Of a stretch of 64,000 bases of DNA, positions 8,556-17,212 are shown piece after piece. Origin of the DNA: JABDIP01 sp965212545 (GTDB lineage: Bacteria > Pseudomonadota > Alphaproteobacteria > DSM-16000 > Inquilinaceae); contig CBDBVB010000005.1 in the NCBI GenBank assembly GCA_965212545.1, positions 62,001-126,000 of the forward strand. Direction: 5' to 3'. Positions within the stretch are counted from its first letter, which is position 1, and each line of letters opens with the position of its first letter. The notes below the pieces were generated by a model. That model saw only the letters and a list, made by a program, of their open reading frames with translations, was not told the origin of the DNA and made no database searches. The position numbers were made by a program, and so were the translations under genes.

Positions 8556-9141
8556 CTACTTGCAGTCGCAGATCAGCACGCCCTCGAGGGTGCCTTCCAC
8601 CGCGGTGCTGATCGACCCGGTGCTCGAGTCGAACTCGATGACGTAGGTCGCCAGCAGACGGCAGCCCTTGTGGTCGCCCTTGACCACGACCGCATCCAGA
8701 CAGCCTTCCATGTGGCCACGCTCGTCGCAGCGCTCGCACGGCCGAAGCGGATCGCGGTGGGTGCCGACGTTGGTCATGCCGGACATCTGTCCCTGCAGGA
8801 CGGACGTCGCGCCGGTCCACTCGATCTGGGCCTTGTGGTAGCCACGCTGGTTGCCGTTCTCGATGAAGGCGAACAGCAAGCCTGCCCTCGATCGTCCCGT
8901 CCAGGCGCCGTGCCGCGACGGAATCGCAAGGTCGGTTGCTCCGGACCTCGAGCTTCATCCGGTGCAGCGCCTTCAGAGTTTCGCACTCCGGGTGCTTGCA
9001 CTGCTGCCGATCCCGGTCGGCGAGATCGAACTCGCCGCGAAAGTTCTTCGAAACCGGGATCATACAGATCGGTTCCTTGTAATAGCGCTCCAGATCGAGC
9101 TTCTTGATCTCCTTCAAAAGCGCCTCGGTAATCTCACTCAT
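8556..9141 (-). CDS. Cysteine-rich protein of unknown function, frameshifted
   Basis: Two overlapping minus-strand frames form one protein of 194 residues if one extra base is removed near 8880 (GGCAGGCTTGCTG, giving 'EGRLLFAFIENGNQ'). The start at 9141 has AGGAG 8 bp upstream. The protein has no signal or transmembrane segment. Cysteines are arranged as 'CKHPEC' (about residues 50-55), 'CERCDERGHMEGC' (about 141-153) and a terminal 'CDCK'; the middle cluster looks like a zinc or iron-sulfur knuckle. The C-terminal half is beta-rich. I recognise no family. Neighbours are unrelated genes, and it is preceded by a 250-bp gap. Confidence 0.6.
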
Positions 9142-9397
9142 CAAATAACTCCTGTTGATCAATAGTCGCGGATTGAAAGATCGGTTTTGACTGAATCAGG
9201 GCTGCCCGGGCATGGCCGGAGCAACCCATGGGCGCAATTTTACGAAAATACAATTTGATGGACTGTGGCATTTGCCACATCGGATGGACGCCGAAATCGG
9301 TTTGTGGTCGCGGTGCCAGCTTTCAGCGCTTCGGAGAATCAGTCCTCCGCCACATGCCTGGCCTCGGCCGGTCAGCCGGGACGCCCGTCAATGCGGA

Positions 9398-9650
9398 TTA
9401 CTCAGACCGGGATTCACCAACATGATCGCGTTCGACGTATCCGTGGCGGCGGTAGAGCCGCATCGCGCTCGCGTTCTGCTCAAAGCAGATCAGGCTGACG
9501 CGGTGCAGCGCCAACTGCCGGGCGCGGTCATGTGCGGCTTCGAGCAGCACCGTGCCAATGCCGGCAATGTGACGGCGTCCTCGCGCGCTGCTGGGTGGAT
9601 CGTCACCGGACCGGCGGTGGGCGCAATGCCCGCCTTCGTCATGGCCTTGG
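9398..9650 (-). pseudogene. Remnant of a GNAT N-acetyltransferase
   Basis: Reading the minus strand towards the stop at 9398 gives the typical GNAT C-terminus: 'GIGTVLLEAAHDRARQL', then 'VSLICFEQNASAMRLYRRHGY'. The upstream part ('VTIHPAAR') is in another frame, broken near 9585, and the N-terminal half of the fold is missing; the adjacent TPR gene occupies that space. This looks like a decayed or truncated gene rather than a single sequencing slip. Confidence 0.55.
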
Positions 9651-10985
9651 TCAATGCAGGGCGACGTCCCCGGCCATCTCCGCGGCCCGGCGGGCCAGCA
9701 GGGTTCCGAGCGGGCTGGCCGGCTTGCGAGCCAGGCGCTCGGCGGTGAAGGCGCCGGCGGTCGCGGTGTCGCCGCCGCGGGTCGCCGCCTCGATCAGGGT
9801 GAGGTCGAGGATGTCGCGCTGCGCGTGGCTGCCGCCGAAGCGATTGGCAATCGAGCGGATCGGCCGCAGATGCTCCACCGTTGCGGCATGGTCGCCCTGT
9901 CCAAAGGCGCGCAAGGCGCGCGCGACCGGCAATCCGACCTGTTCGGTCATCATCGCGTTGGTCACGCCGGTGCCGACCTGCCGCTCCATGGCGGCGATGG
10001 TCCGGTCGGCATCGGCATCGCGGCCCGCTGCCACAAAGGCCATCATCGCGTGGGCATCGTTGAAGGCGTAGTAGCCGTCCTCGGCGAACGGCGTCCAGTC
10101 ATCGGCCAGCGCCGCCATCCGGTCCGCCACGTCGACGCCGCGCAGATGCAACCGCCAGAGCATCGCCGAGGCGTCGATCATGTCGAGCATCACGGTCGAA
10201 CGGTCCTGGCGGATCGGCCCGTCGTAGAGCGCCAGGACCGTGTCGATCTCGCCGCGCTCCAGATGGTAGAGCGCCAGATGCCACCAATTGTGGACGGCGA
10301 AGAAGTTTTCCGGCGCCCAGCCGGCCTCGTTCTCGCGCATCCAGGAGATGCCGTCATCGATGCGGCCCTGCATCTCCAACACATGGGCGACCGCATGCTG
10401 CGCCCAGGAATCCCGGTGGTTCAGTCCAACCGCCTCGCGTCCGGCTTCCTCGGCCTGCTGGTAGTGGCCGCATTCCTCCAACCCGAAGGCATGCATGCCC
10501 AGCAGCGCGTGATAGTCGCGATCCGACGATGTCCAGTGCGGCAGGATCATCGCGATCCGTTCCCGCAACCGGCGCGCATCGCCCAGCAGGAAATCCCACA
10601 GATGGGCGATCTGAACCGCGAAGAGATCCCGCGGGTTGTGCAGCACGATCTGCTCCAGGCGTTCGTGGCCGCGCTCGAAATCGCCTTCGACGAAGGCGCG
10701 GACCGAGGCTGCATGGGCCTGCTCGCGATCGTTCATCGGCAGGCCGGAGACCGCCTTCAGCGCATCGACGGCAACCTGCACCCCAGGCCGGTCGCAGCCG
10801 CTGAGATGGAGATGGGCATTGGCCAGATGAGCCATCGCGAAGCCGGGGCTGTCCTCGACCGCCTCGGCCAGTGTGGCGATCGGATCGCCGACATACAGGG
10901 CGAATTCCTGGGCGGCCTTGCCGTAATGATCGGCGGAGGCGCGCGATGCGCCGGTCATCTGGTTTCCGTGGATATCCGTGGTCAT
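9651..10985 (-). CDS. TTC38-like tetratricopeptide repeat protein
   Basis: 444 residues, cytosolic with no signal. The whole chain is helical repeats. 'LYVGDPIATLAEAVEDSPGFAMAHL', 'DREQAHAASVRAFVEGDFERG' and 'AQHAVAHVLEMQGRIDDGISWM' with the 'HNWWHLALYHLERGE' block match the TTC38 family (PF13176-like repeats; eukaryotic and alphaproteobacterial members), whose function is unknown. A nearby second ATG (residue 10) would also serve. It is transcribed away from the membrane-protein gene 94 bp upstream on the same strand. Confidence 0.8.
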   Translation of the reverse strand: MTTDIHGNQMTGASRASADHYGKAAQEFALYVGDPIATLAEAVEDSPGFAMAHLANAHLHLSGCDRPGVQVAVDALKAVSGLPMNDREQAHAASVRAFVEGDFERGHERLEQIVLHNPRDLFAVQIAHLWDFLLGDARRLRERIAMILPHWTSSDRDYHALLGMHAFGLEECGHYQQAEEAGREAVGLNHRDSWAQHAVAHVLEMQGRIDDGISWMRENEAGWAPENFFAVHNWWHLALYHLERGEIDTVLALYDGPIRQDRSTVMLDMIDASAMLWRLHLRGVDVADRMAALADDWTPFAEDGYYAFNDAHAMMAFVAAGRDADADRTIAAMERQVGTGVTNAMMTEQVGLPVARALRAFGQGDHAATVEHLRPIRSIANRFGGSHAQRDILDLTLIEAATRGGDTATAGAFTAERLARKPASPLGTLLARRAAEMAGDVALH

Positions 10986-11079
10986 CAGTTAGGCCTTCCG
11001 GTTGATACTTGCGAGCGACCCCTGCCCAAGGCCGGGTACTGTAGCGTTGTCTCGCCGAAAGGCTGAAATCAACAGAGCG

Positions 11080-12339
11080 TCATGGGCCGCCGGCCAGTTC
11101 GTGACGCAGGTAGTCGCGGACCCATTCCAGCTTCCTTTTGTCGAATTGCGAGCCGACGAAGTTGAGCCGACCGTCATCGCCTTCGATGACGAGACGGTCG
11201 TGAACAGCCGAACTGCCATGGCTCGAACCACGCGACGAACCGCTGAAGTGGCTGGTGTAGGTGTCGACCCGGATTTGCTCGATGGCGTGCCGGGGCAGGG
11301 TTTCCAGAGGGCGCTCGACAGCGCTGATATCGCGCCCGCTGATCGAGGACATCACCCGACGCCCCAGCCGAGTCATCCAGTCGTCGGGCCGCGGCCGGTC
11401 GATCCAGATCTGGTCGGACTCGATGACCAGGGCCGATTGCAGCTTGCCCGTCTTACGTCCCATCAGCGCGGCCAACCCCAGCATCATGACCACGAAGAAC
11501 GCCGCCATGCCGCCGGCGGCCAGTCCGAATGTCGGGTCGACCATGTAGCCGATGCCGCCGAAAATGACTGGAATCGAAAGCCAGAAGAGCCAGACGAAGA
11601 CCCGGCCGAACCTGCCTTGGCCGACGGTGATCCAGACCGCACCGTCGCGAGACCGGACCTTGACGCCGGATGGCGGCGGGCCGGGATCGTCGGCGGACTG
11701 TTCGGCGAGCGGCGTATCGAGCGCATCGACCGCGCGGGCTGCCATGCCGCCGCTGTCGGGCGCCAGTGCCGGCAGCTTGAACCGTCGCGCGAACGCCTCC
11801 TGAATGCTGCGCGGCGACTCGCCCTCCTCGCTGACGTACAGCGGCAGCGTCTTGTTGGCGCTTCGGTGCACAAGCTCGATCACATGATAGGTCTTGGTAG
11901 TGGTGATGTTGCCGACGCCCCGGTCGCCGATGTGATGCTCGCGCAACACGACGCCGTTGTAATTCGCGATCGGCTCGCGCCATTCCTTGCGGCCGAGCAA
12001 TCCGCGGGTCTTCACAAGCACGTCGTGGCCGGTGAACAGCATCGACTTCTCGAACCGACTCTTGATCACGCCCAGGACCAAGTTCAACAGCCCGAACGAC
12101 CCGAAGCCGAACGCGATAAAGATCCCGACCTCGTCATCGATGACGTAATAGACCGTCGTGCAGACAGCCACGACCACCAGCCCCAGGCCGATCCGCAGCT
12201 TGATCTCGGTCGGGTCCGGCTTGTGGTCCAGGGACAGCAGCGTGGCGCCAGGATCCAGCGCCGGCTTCATGCTGATCCAGTCGCCCGCATCGAACAGCCC
12301 GCGCAGCGCGTCGATCACGCCCTTGCCCTGATTTGCCAT
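11080..12339 (-). CDS. Uncharacterised multi-pass membrane protein
   Basis: 419 residues. Two transmembrane pairs are visible: about 42-62 and 65-85 ('LGLVVVAVCTTVYYVI', 'GIFIAFGFGSFGLLNLVLGVI'), and about 222-240 and 250-272 ('VFVWLFWLSIPVIFGGIGYMV', 'GMAAFFVVMMLGLAALM'). Each pair is followed by a beta-rich soluble segment with paired basic/acidic patterns, suggesting an internal duplication of a TM-pair plus PH-like domain. A serine-rich linker ('FSGSSRGSSHGSSAV') precedes the last strand. The ATG at 12339 with GAGG 8 bp upstream is chosen over the longer open frame. No function can be assigned. Confidence 0.75.
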   Translation of the reverse strand: MANQGKGVIDALRGLFDAGDWISMKPALDPGATLLSLDHKPDPTEIKLRIGLGLVVVAVCTTVYYVIDDEVGIFIAFGFGSFGLLNLVLGVIKSRFEKSMLFTGHDVLVKTRGLLGRKEWREPIANYNGVVLREHHIGDRGVGNITTTKTYHVIELVHRSANKTLPLYVSEEGESPRSIQEAFARRFKLPALAPDSGGMAARAVDALDTPLAEQSADDPGPPPSGVKVRSRDGAVWITVGQGRFGRVFVWLFWLSIPVIFGGIGYMVDPTFGLAAGGMAAFFVVMMLGLAALMGRKTGKLQSALVIESDQIWIDRPRPDDWMTRLGRRVMSSISGRDISAVERPLETLPRHAIEQIRVDTYTSHFSGSSRGSSHGSSAVHDRLVIEGDDGRLNFVGSQFDKRKLEWVRDYLRHELAGGP

Positions 12340-12776
12340 GCCGGTGCCTCTACGTTTCAAAAAGCATAGCATTTTATTCAAATTCTTGGGAGAGGGTTTG
12401 TCAGCGTTGCATCGCTGATGGCCGCGGTCGATAGCTGGACCACGTGCCCCGCCGGGGCGGGAGCGCGGTTCAGAGCACCGATTGGCCATGCAGCGGGCAG
12501 CATGCGCCGGCCAATCCATCGCCGCGGCGGGGCGGTGATTCGAGAAGGGTGAACGCTTGCCCGATTCCGACCCACCGTCCGGAGCAGACGATCACTCCGC
12601 TGCGCCGAGCGCCTGGCCGACCGCATTGGCGCGGCGATAGTTCTGGCCGACAAAGAAGAAAAATTGATTGGCCTTGATAGTTTGATAGATAAAAACGATC
12701 AATGTTCGGAGCTAAGAATGCCGGTCATTGGCCGGGGTCATGGGCCGCGTCGGCGACATCCGAGCGCATTAGGTGC
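12340..12776. other. Intergenic region without a supported gene
   Basis: About 440 bp between the membrane-protein gene and the cspA promoter. It is GC-rich at 12420-12620 and becomes AT-rich at 12650-12720. A 36-codon open stretch on the minus strand (12592-12702) is the only coding-like signal and is not supported by a start site. No repeat or RNA gene was seen. Confidence 0.5.
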
Positions 12777-12806
12777 TTGACACACCCCCCTACTGTCCCA
12801 TATCAG
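12777..12806 (+). promoter_or_regulatory. Predicted sigma-70 promoter of cspA
   Basis: A perfect TTGACA -35 box (12777-12782) is followed after 18 bp by TATCAG (12801-12806). Transcription would begin near 12813, leaving a leader of about 140 nt before the cspA start. A long structured leader is the normal arrangement for cold-shock mRNAs, whose leader controls translation at low temperature. Confidence 0.55.
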
Positions 12807-12950
12807 GCCCACGCGTTTGCACATGGTGGCGTGCAGTTCGACCGGCCGCTCTGCGGCTAGCCTGGTTGCCCCCGAAGACTGTAGACGTCTACCGCCGGCC
12901 CGGCGCCGTATGGAACCGACCGGCACCAACTATCTGCGAAAGGGGTAGCA

Positions 12951-13160
12951 ATGGCTACTGGTACTGTTAAGTGGTTCGATCCCGTCAAGGGTTATGGCTT
13001 CATCCAGCCGGATGACGGCTCCAAGGACGCCTTCGTTCACATCTCCGCGGTTGAGCGCGCCGGCCTGAGCGGCCTGCGCGAGGGTCAGAAGGTCAATTAT
13101 GACCTCGTCCCCGGGCGCAACGGCAAGGCGGCGGCGGAGAATCTGGTCGCCGAAGACTAA
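12951..13160 (+). CDS. cspA: Cold-shock protein, CspA family
   Basis: 69 residues, exactly the family length: a single OB-fold cold-shock domain with RNP1 (KGYGFIQ, residues 13-19) and RNP2 (DAFVHIS, residues 26-32). It binds single-stranded RNA or DNA and acts as an RNA chaperone in the cytoplasm. The AAAGGGG before the ATG is a good ribosome-binding site. It is monocistronic, bounded by its own promoter with a long leader and by a strong terminator 20 bp after the stop. Confidence 0.97.
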   Translation: MATGTVKWFDPVKGYGFIQPDDGSKDAFVHISAVERAGLSGLREGQKVNYDLVPGRNGKAAAENLVAED

Positions 13161-13181
13161 GGTCGATACCGCTAGGAAATC

Positions 13182-13216
13182 GAGCCGCCCCGGCGCAGGT
13201 CGGGGCGGCTCTTTCT
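13182..13216 (+). terminator. Rho-independent terminator of cspA
   Basis: An 11-bp perfect stem (GAGCCGCCCCG with CGGGGCGGCTC), an 8-base loop, and then TTTCTTT. It separates cspA from the convergent GntR gene. Confidence 0.9.
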
Positions 13217-13239
13217 TTGCCGGATGGCGGCCGGCGTGC

Positions 13240-13965
13240 TCAGAGCTGGTTCAGCCCGTGCTCTTCCAGAATGGCCACCAGCATCCGTCCCGACCGGATG
13301 CGATGCTGTCGATGGATGCGTCGCGCCGCATCGGGATTGCGACGCGCGATCGCCTCCACCAGGGCGGCGTGGTCCGTGTTGGACTCGGTCGGCTTGGGGC
13401 GCAGTCGCAGTGTCGCCATTCGGGCCCGGTGGGACTGGTCCCAGAACGTGCCGACCAGCGCCTGCAAGCGTCCATTGCCGCAATACTCGACCAGCAGCCG
13501 GTGAAACCGCTCGTCGGCGGCTGCCCAGTCGGCAAGCCGGGCGTCAACCAGGGCCGAGTTCATCTCGGATACGGCCGATCGGAGCCGATCCAACTGGTCC
13601 TCGGACAGCCCGCGCTCCGCGACCAACTCTGCCGCGCTCGCCTCCAGGGCAATCAGAATTTGATAGATCTCCCGCATGTCGGCCGCTGATACCGGCAGGA
13701 CCCGCATGCCGTGGCGCGGCCGGATTTCGACCATGCCCTCCTCGGCAAGGCGTATCATCGCCTCGCGGACCGGCGTACGGCTCATGTCCAGAAGCTGCGC
13801 GAGTTCCTGCTCGAGGATCTGAAAGCCCGCCGGCATCTCGTTGTCCAGGATCCGGCGTTTGATGTCGACATAGGCTCGGTCAGCATTCAACAACCGGCTG
13901 CCCGGACGCGTCGCCTCGATTGCCGGGCGTCCTGACGGGTTGGGCCGGCGCCGTTCGTCGATCAC
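13240..13965 (-). CDS. GntR-family regulator, FadR/FCD subfamily
   Basis: 241 residues. An N-terminal winged helix-turn-helix (about 30-90; 'ILEQELAQLLDMSRTPVREAMIRLAEEGMVEIRPRHGMRV' in outline) is followed by the all-helical FCD ligand domain (about 98-225), with the conserved 'D.RFH..L' metal-site region at about 156-163 ('ADERFHRLLVEYCGNGRL'). These repressors usually respond to sugar acids or dicarboxylates. The gene is the last of a four-gene operon, overlapping the upstream oxidoreductase by ATGA, so it probably autoregulates the operon through the site near 17201. Confidence 0.92.
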   Translation of the reverse strand: MIDERRRPNPSGRPAIEATRPGSRLLNADRAYVDIKRRILDNEMPAGFQILEQELAQLLDMSRTPVREAMIRLAEEGMVEIRPRHGMRVLPVSAADMREIYQILIALEASAAELVAERGLSEDQLDRLRSAVSEMNSALVDARLADWAAADERFHRLLVEYCGNGRLQALVGTFWDQSHRARMATLRLRPKPTESNTDHAALVEAIARRNPDAARRIHRQHRIRSGRMLVAILEEHGLNQL

Positions 13966-14990
13966 GGTTCGAGCCGTTGGCCGAGCCGGTCGGACTCATA
14001 GACAGCCTGCTCAATGCGGAGATTTGCCAGGTACTCGGCGCCGGTGTTCATGACAGGGCCGCGCCCGAGCAGATGGTCGACCACGTGTCGCTGAAGCCGG
14101 TAAACGCAATCGCCGCCGAAGCCGCGATCCTGCCATTCATAGGCGATCTCTTTCTCGTCGTTGCTGCCATGGACCCTCAGGAACAGCCGGCCATCGCCAT
14201 CCAGGCGCAGCGCGCCGTCCGAGCCTTCGATCAGCATCTCGCCCATGGTCAGCCGGCGGTTTCCGGCGGCGTGGTCGGCGAGGCGGTTGCCGTCGAAGAG
14301 GCCCCGTGCACCGCTATCGAACTCGAACACCATGATCCCGGCATCCTCGCCGGCGATGGCCGGGTTCAGCCGGTTCAGCTGTGCGTAGACCGAGCCGACT
14401 TCGCCCATCAGGTAGCGGAATGTGTCGATCAGATGGATCGCCGTCTCATGCACCAGGAACCTTTCCATGGCGCGGAAATAGGGCTGGCGATCCAGGTAGG
14501 CGTCGGTCCCCTGGCCGTCGCCGGGACGCAGCCGGAAGCTGATCTGGTACGGGGTGCCGAGCTTGCCCTCGGACAGCAGCCGCCGTGCTTCTCCGTACCA
14601 GGGCTGGAAGCGGAAATTCTCGTGCACCACCAACAGCGTGCCGGTCCGCCCCGCCGCATCCACCGCCTCTTCGGCCTCGGGCAGCGTCTGGCAGAAGGGC
14701 TTCTGGCAGATCATCGGGATGTGCCGGTCCGCCGCGCGGCGGATGTAAGGCAGGTGGGTCGGTGGCGGCGTGATGATGTCGATCAGATCGATGTCGACCG
14801 CATCCAGCATGGCGCCGAAATCCGTGAACACCTCTGCAATGCCGTGTTCGTCCGCGATGGCACGCGCCGGAGCCTCGGTGCGGTTGCACAGGGCGACCAA
14901 TTCGACGTCGTCCATGCGTCGCCAGGCCTCGTAATGGAACCGACTGAAATATCCCGCGCCGGCAGTGGCGACGCGTAGTCTGTCGGCCAT
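13962..14990 (-). CDS. Gfo/Idh/MocA-family NAD(P)-dependent oxidoreductase
   Basis: 342 residues. The N-terminal Rossmann fold starts at residue 6 ('VATAGAGYFSRFHYEAW', a GxGxxxxxH variant of the nucleotide-binding loop). The family's 'QKPFCQTLPEAEE' (EKP-type motif with catalytic Lys) is at about 95, and 'VHETAIHLIDTFRYLMGE' supplies the His of the active site in the C-terminal alpha/beta domain. Such enzymes oxidise or epimerise sugars and sugar acids. It lies 3 bp after the isopropylmalate-dehydrogenase-like gene and overlaps the GntR gene, placing it in the same sugar-acid pathway. Exact substrate is unknown. Confidence 0.88.
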   Translation of the reverse strand: MADRLRVATAGAGYFSRFHYEAWRRMDDVELVALCNRTEAPARAIADEHGIAEVFTDFGAMLDAVDIDLIDIITPPPTHLPYIRRAADRHIPMICQKPFCQTLPEAEEAVDAAGRTGTLLVVHENFRFQPWYGEARRLLSEGKLGTPYQISFRLRPGDGQGTDAYLDRQPYFRAMERFLVHETAIHLIDTFRYLMGEVGSVYAQLNRLNPAIAGEDAGIMVFEFDSGARGLFDGNRLADHAAGNRRLTMGEMLIEGSDGALRLDGDGRLFLRVHGSNDEKEIAYEWQDRGFGGDCVYRLQRHVVDHLLGRGPVMNTGAEYLANLRIEQAVYESDRLGQRLEP

Positions 14991-14993
14991 GGT

Positions 14994-16100
14994 TCAGCCC
15001 CGTGCCGAGGCGGCCATGGCCTCGGCGACAGCGCGCGTGATCGCGACCGTCCCGGCATCGCCGCCCAGTTCGGTCGGGACCAGATTTCCGCCGGCAAACG
15101 CGTCATCGACCGAACGGCGGAGCAGGGCGCCAGCCTGTGCGGCTTCCGGCACCTGGCGTCGTCCAGCGATCCACTCCAGCATCATGGCGACAGACAGGAA
15201 CATCGCGGTCGGATTGGCCTTGCCCTGGCCGACAATGTCCGGTGCGGTGCCGTGGCAGGGCTGGAAGACCGCATGGTCGTCGCCGATATCGGCCGACGGC
15301 GCCATGCCCATGCCGCCGATCAGGCCGGCGCCCAGATCCGACAGGATGTCGCCGAACATGTTCTCGGTGACCAGCACGTCGAAAGCCCAGGGGTTGCGCA
15401 CCATGGTCAGCGCCGTGGCGTCGACATAGGCGTGCCGCGCCTCGATATCCGGGTGTCGCGCCGCGCGCTCGTCGAATATGCCGCGAAAGAATGCGAAGGA
15501 TGTGAAGACGTTCGCCTTGTCGACACACGTCACGGTACCGGACCTGCCCTGGGTGCGTCGCTGCCGGGCAAGGTCGAAGGCGAAGTCGAACAGCTTCTCG
15601 CTGACATCGCGGGTGATGACCAGCGTGTCGCGGGCCTCCCGGTCGCCGTCGATGATGCCGTTGCCCTGAGCTGCGAAAAGGCCCTCGGTTGATTCCCGGA
15701 TCAGCACGAAGTCCAGGTCCCGGGCGCGTGGATCGGCGAGCGTCGCCGGCGCCCCCGGTATCGCGCGCACCGGCCGCACGCCGGCGAACAGGCTGAAGAT
15801 ATGCCGCAGTTCGATCTGAGGTGTGATCTCGGTCCCGTCAGGATAGCGGATCATTGGATCGCCCATGGCGGCAAGCAGGATAGCATCGGCGGCGCCGGCC
15901 GTTTGCACCGACTCCTCCGGCAATGCCACTCCGTGCTCGCGATAGGCGCCCGCTCCTGCCGGCAGCCTGGTGTAGGCCAGGGAGAACCCGCCGACGGTCT
16001 CCGCCGCGGCCGACAGCAGGTCGAGACAGGGCGCCATGACCTCCGGCCCGATGCCATCGCCTTCGAAGACGGCGATCTGAAGTTCCGGGCCGTCGCTCAT
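14994..16100 (-). CDS. Isocitrate/isopropylmalate-dehydrogenase-family enzyme (tartrate/malate type possible)
   Basis: 368 residues, the usual length. Motifs: 'FEGDGIGPEVM' at about 13, 'IRESTEGLFA' at about 148 (the substrate-binding segment), 'TCVDKANVF' with the catalytic Lys at about 207, 'DATALTMVRNP' and 'TENMFGDILSDLGA' with the Mg-binding Asp at about 250-262, and 'HGTAPDIVGQGKANPTA' at about 298 for NAD. The leuB-specific context (leuC/leuD) is absent, and the neighbours are sugar-acid genes. A beta-decarboxylating dehydrogenase for tartrate, malate or a sugar-derived 2-hydroxy acid is therefore likelier than leucine biosynthesis. It overlaps the SMP-30 gene by ATGA. Confidence 0.85.
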   Translation of the reverse strand: MSDGPELQIAVFEGDGIGPEVMAPCLDLLSAAAETVGGFSLAYTRLPAGAGAYREHGVALPEESVQTAGAADAILLAAMGDPMIRYPDGTEITPQIELRHIFSLFAGVRPVRAIPGAPATLADPRARDLDFVLIRESTEGLFAAQGNGIIDGDREARDTLVITRDVSEKLFDFAFDLARQRRTQGRSGTVTCVDKANVFTSFAFFRGIFDERAARHPDIEARHAYVDATALTMVRNPWAFDVLVTENMFGDILSDLGAGLIGGMGMAPSADIGDDHAVFQPCHGTAPDIVGQGKANPTAMFLSVAMMLEWIAGRRQVPEAAQAGALLRRSVDDAFAGGNLVPTELGGDAGTVAITRAVAEAMAASARG

Positions 16101-17113
16101 GGATTACCTCGGCTGTGGATGTCGGCCGGCGGCTCGGCCAGCGGTCCCAGGTCGAATTCCCAATGCGGCGGCGGGTGGCCGGCGATGGGGGATGGAAAAC
16201 AGGCAATCGCATCGCCCAGCAGGCAGCCCAGATAGGCGGTTCGTCGATCAGGCCCACCGAAAGCCAGGCTGGAAATGTTGCGTAGCCGCTGGCTTTGCAC
16301 GGTGTCCAGATGCGGTCGGCCCAGCTGACCGGCGCGGAACGCCTGCTCGACGCGCTCTAGGTGGTCGCGGTCGCTATCTTCCAGGATGGTTTCCTGGCGG
16401 CCGTCCGGGCCGACCCGGATGACCCGGTTGCTGATGATGCTGGTGATCCAGGCACCGCCTTCGTCATCGAAGGCCAGCCCGTCCGGGAAAGTGCCGTCGC
16501 CGAATTCCGCAACGATCCTCCGCGCGCCAAGCCCGCCATCCGGTCGGATATCGAAGGCGACGGTGCGCCGGGCGAAGGTCTCGTTCACGAAGAGCTGCCG
16601 GCCGGACGGGTGGACGACGCATTCATTGGCGTAACCCAGACCGTCCGCGACGACGCGGCTGCCGCGCTCGTCCTGCAGCACCACGAAGCCGTCGGCCACG
16701 TCGGCCCGATAGCCAAGAGCCCGCGGCCGGAGCCGGGTGCTGACGGTGATCCAGAGCCGGCCCTCGCGGTCCTGATGGACGAAGTTGGTCGGCGGCAGGG
16801 CGGCTCCATCGACCTCGAGCAGCACAGGCGTCGTGCCGCCGTCCGGATCGAGTTGCCACACTCCGCCATCTTCGTCACCGAGATGGGCGATCAGGAACCG
16901 GCCGCCGGGCAGAAGCGCGATGCCGTTGGGGCGCAATTGCCGGTCTTGGTCGGACGCCAGAACACGTTCGACGTGCCCGCCGGGGCGGATGATCGCAACC
17001 CCACCGCCACCGGACCAGTCGGGGACGAACAGGCAGCCGGAAGCGTGGCTGAGGACGCATTCCGGTCGGTTCAGCCCCTCGCCGACGAAGGTAATCGTGT
17101 CCAGATCCTGCAT
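16097..17113 (-). CDS. SMP-30/gluconolactonase-family lactonase
   Basis: 338 residues; six-bladed propeller family that hydrolyses sugar lactones with a divalent metal. Visible family motifs are 'RPECVLSHASGCLFVPDW' near the start (metal-ligand Glu), 'LRPNGIALLPGG' at about 68, 'FVHQDREGRLWITVST' at about 112, 'YANECVVHPSGRQLFVNET' at about 160 and 'FPDGLAFDDEGGAWIT' at about 206 (the metal-ligand Asn/Asp blades). No signal peptide is seen. The start is uncertain: the frame continues to an ATG at 17185. It is the first gene of the operon that ends with the GntR regulator. Confidence 0.85.
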   Translation of the reverse strand: MQDLDTITFVGEGLNRPECVLSHASGCLFVPDWSGGGGVAIIRPGGHVERVLASDQDRQLRPNGIALLPGGRFLIAHLGDEDGGVWQLDPDGGTTPVLLEVDGAALPPTNFVHQDREGRLWITVSTRLRPRALGYRADVADGFVVLQDERGSRVVADGLGYANECVVHPSGRQLFVNETFARRTVAFDIRPDGGLGARRIVAEFGDGTFPDGLAFDDEGGAWITSIISNRVIRVGPDGRQETILEDSDRDHLERVEQAFRAGQLGRPHLDTVQSQRLRNISSLAFGGPDRRTAYLGCLLGDAIACFPSPIAGHPPPHWEFDLGPLAEPPADIHSRGNP

Positions 17114-17200
17114 GTCCCGGCCAGTTCGTTCGACTGCGAACCCGATAGAGAGGCCCGCCGTTCGGCCCGGGAGGTCGAACTGCATACCGCTCGTGAGGAT

Positions 17201-17212
17201 AATGTATACGTT
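17201..17212. promoter_or_regulatory. Candidate FCD-GntR operator
   Basis: AATGTATACGTT is a near-palindrome centred on GTATAC in an AT-rich patch just upstream of the SMP-30 operon, where transcription of the operon must begin. FCD-type GntR regulators commonly bind short palindromes of the form TNGTNNNACNA or ATNGTATACNAT, and the operon encodes such a regulator. The assignment is by position and form only. Confidence 0.45.

Noticed and set aside
12592..12702. 36-codon minus-strand open stretch with a protein-like C-terminus ('GQNYRRANAVGQALGAAE')
   Set aside because: It could only start with TTG, has no ribosome-binding site and has a stop just upstream; too short to support as a gene.
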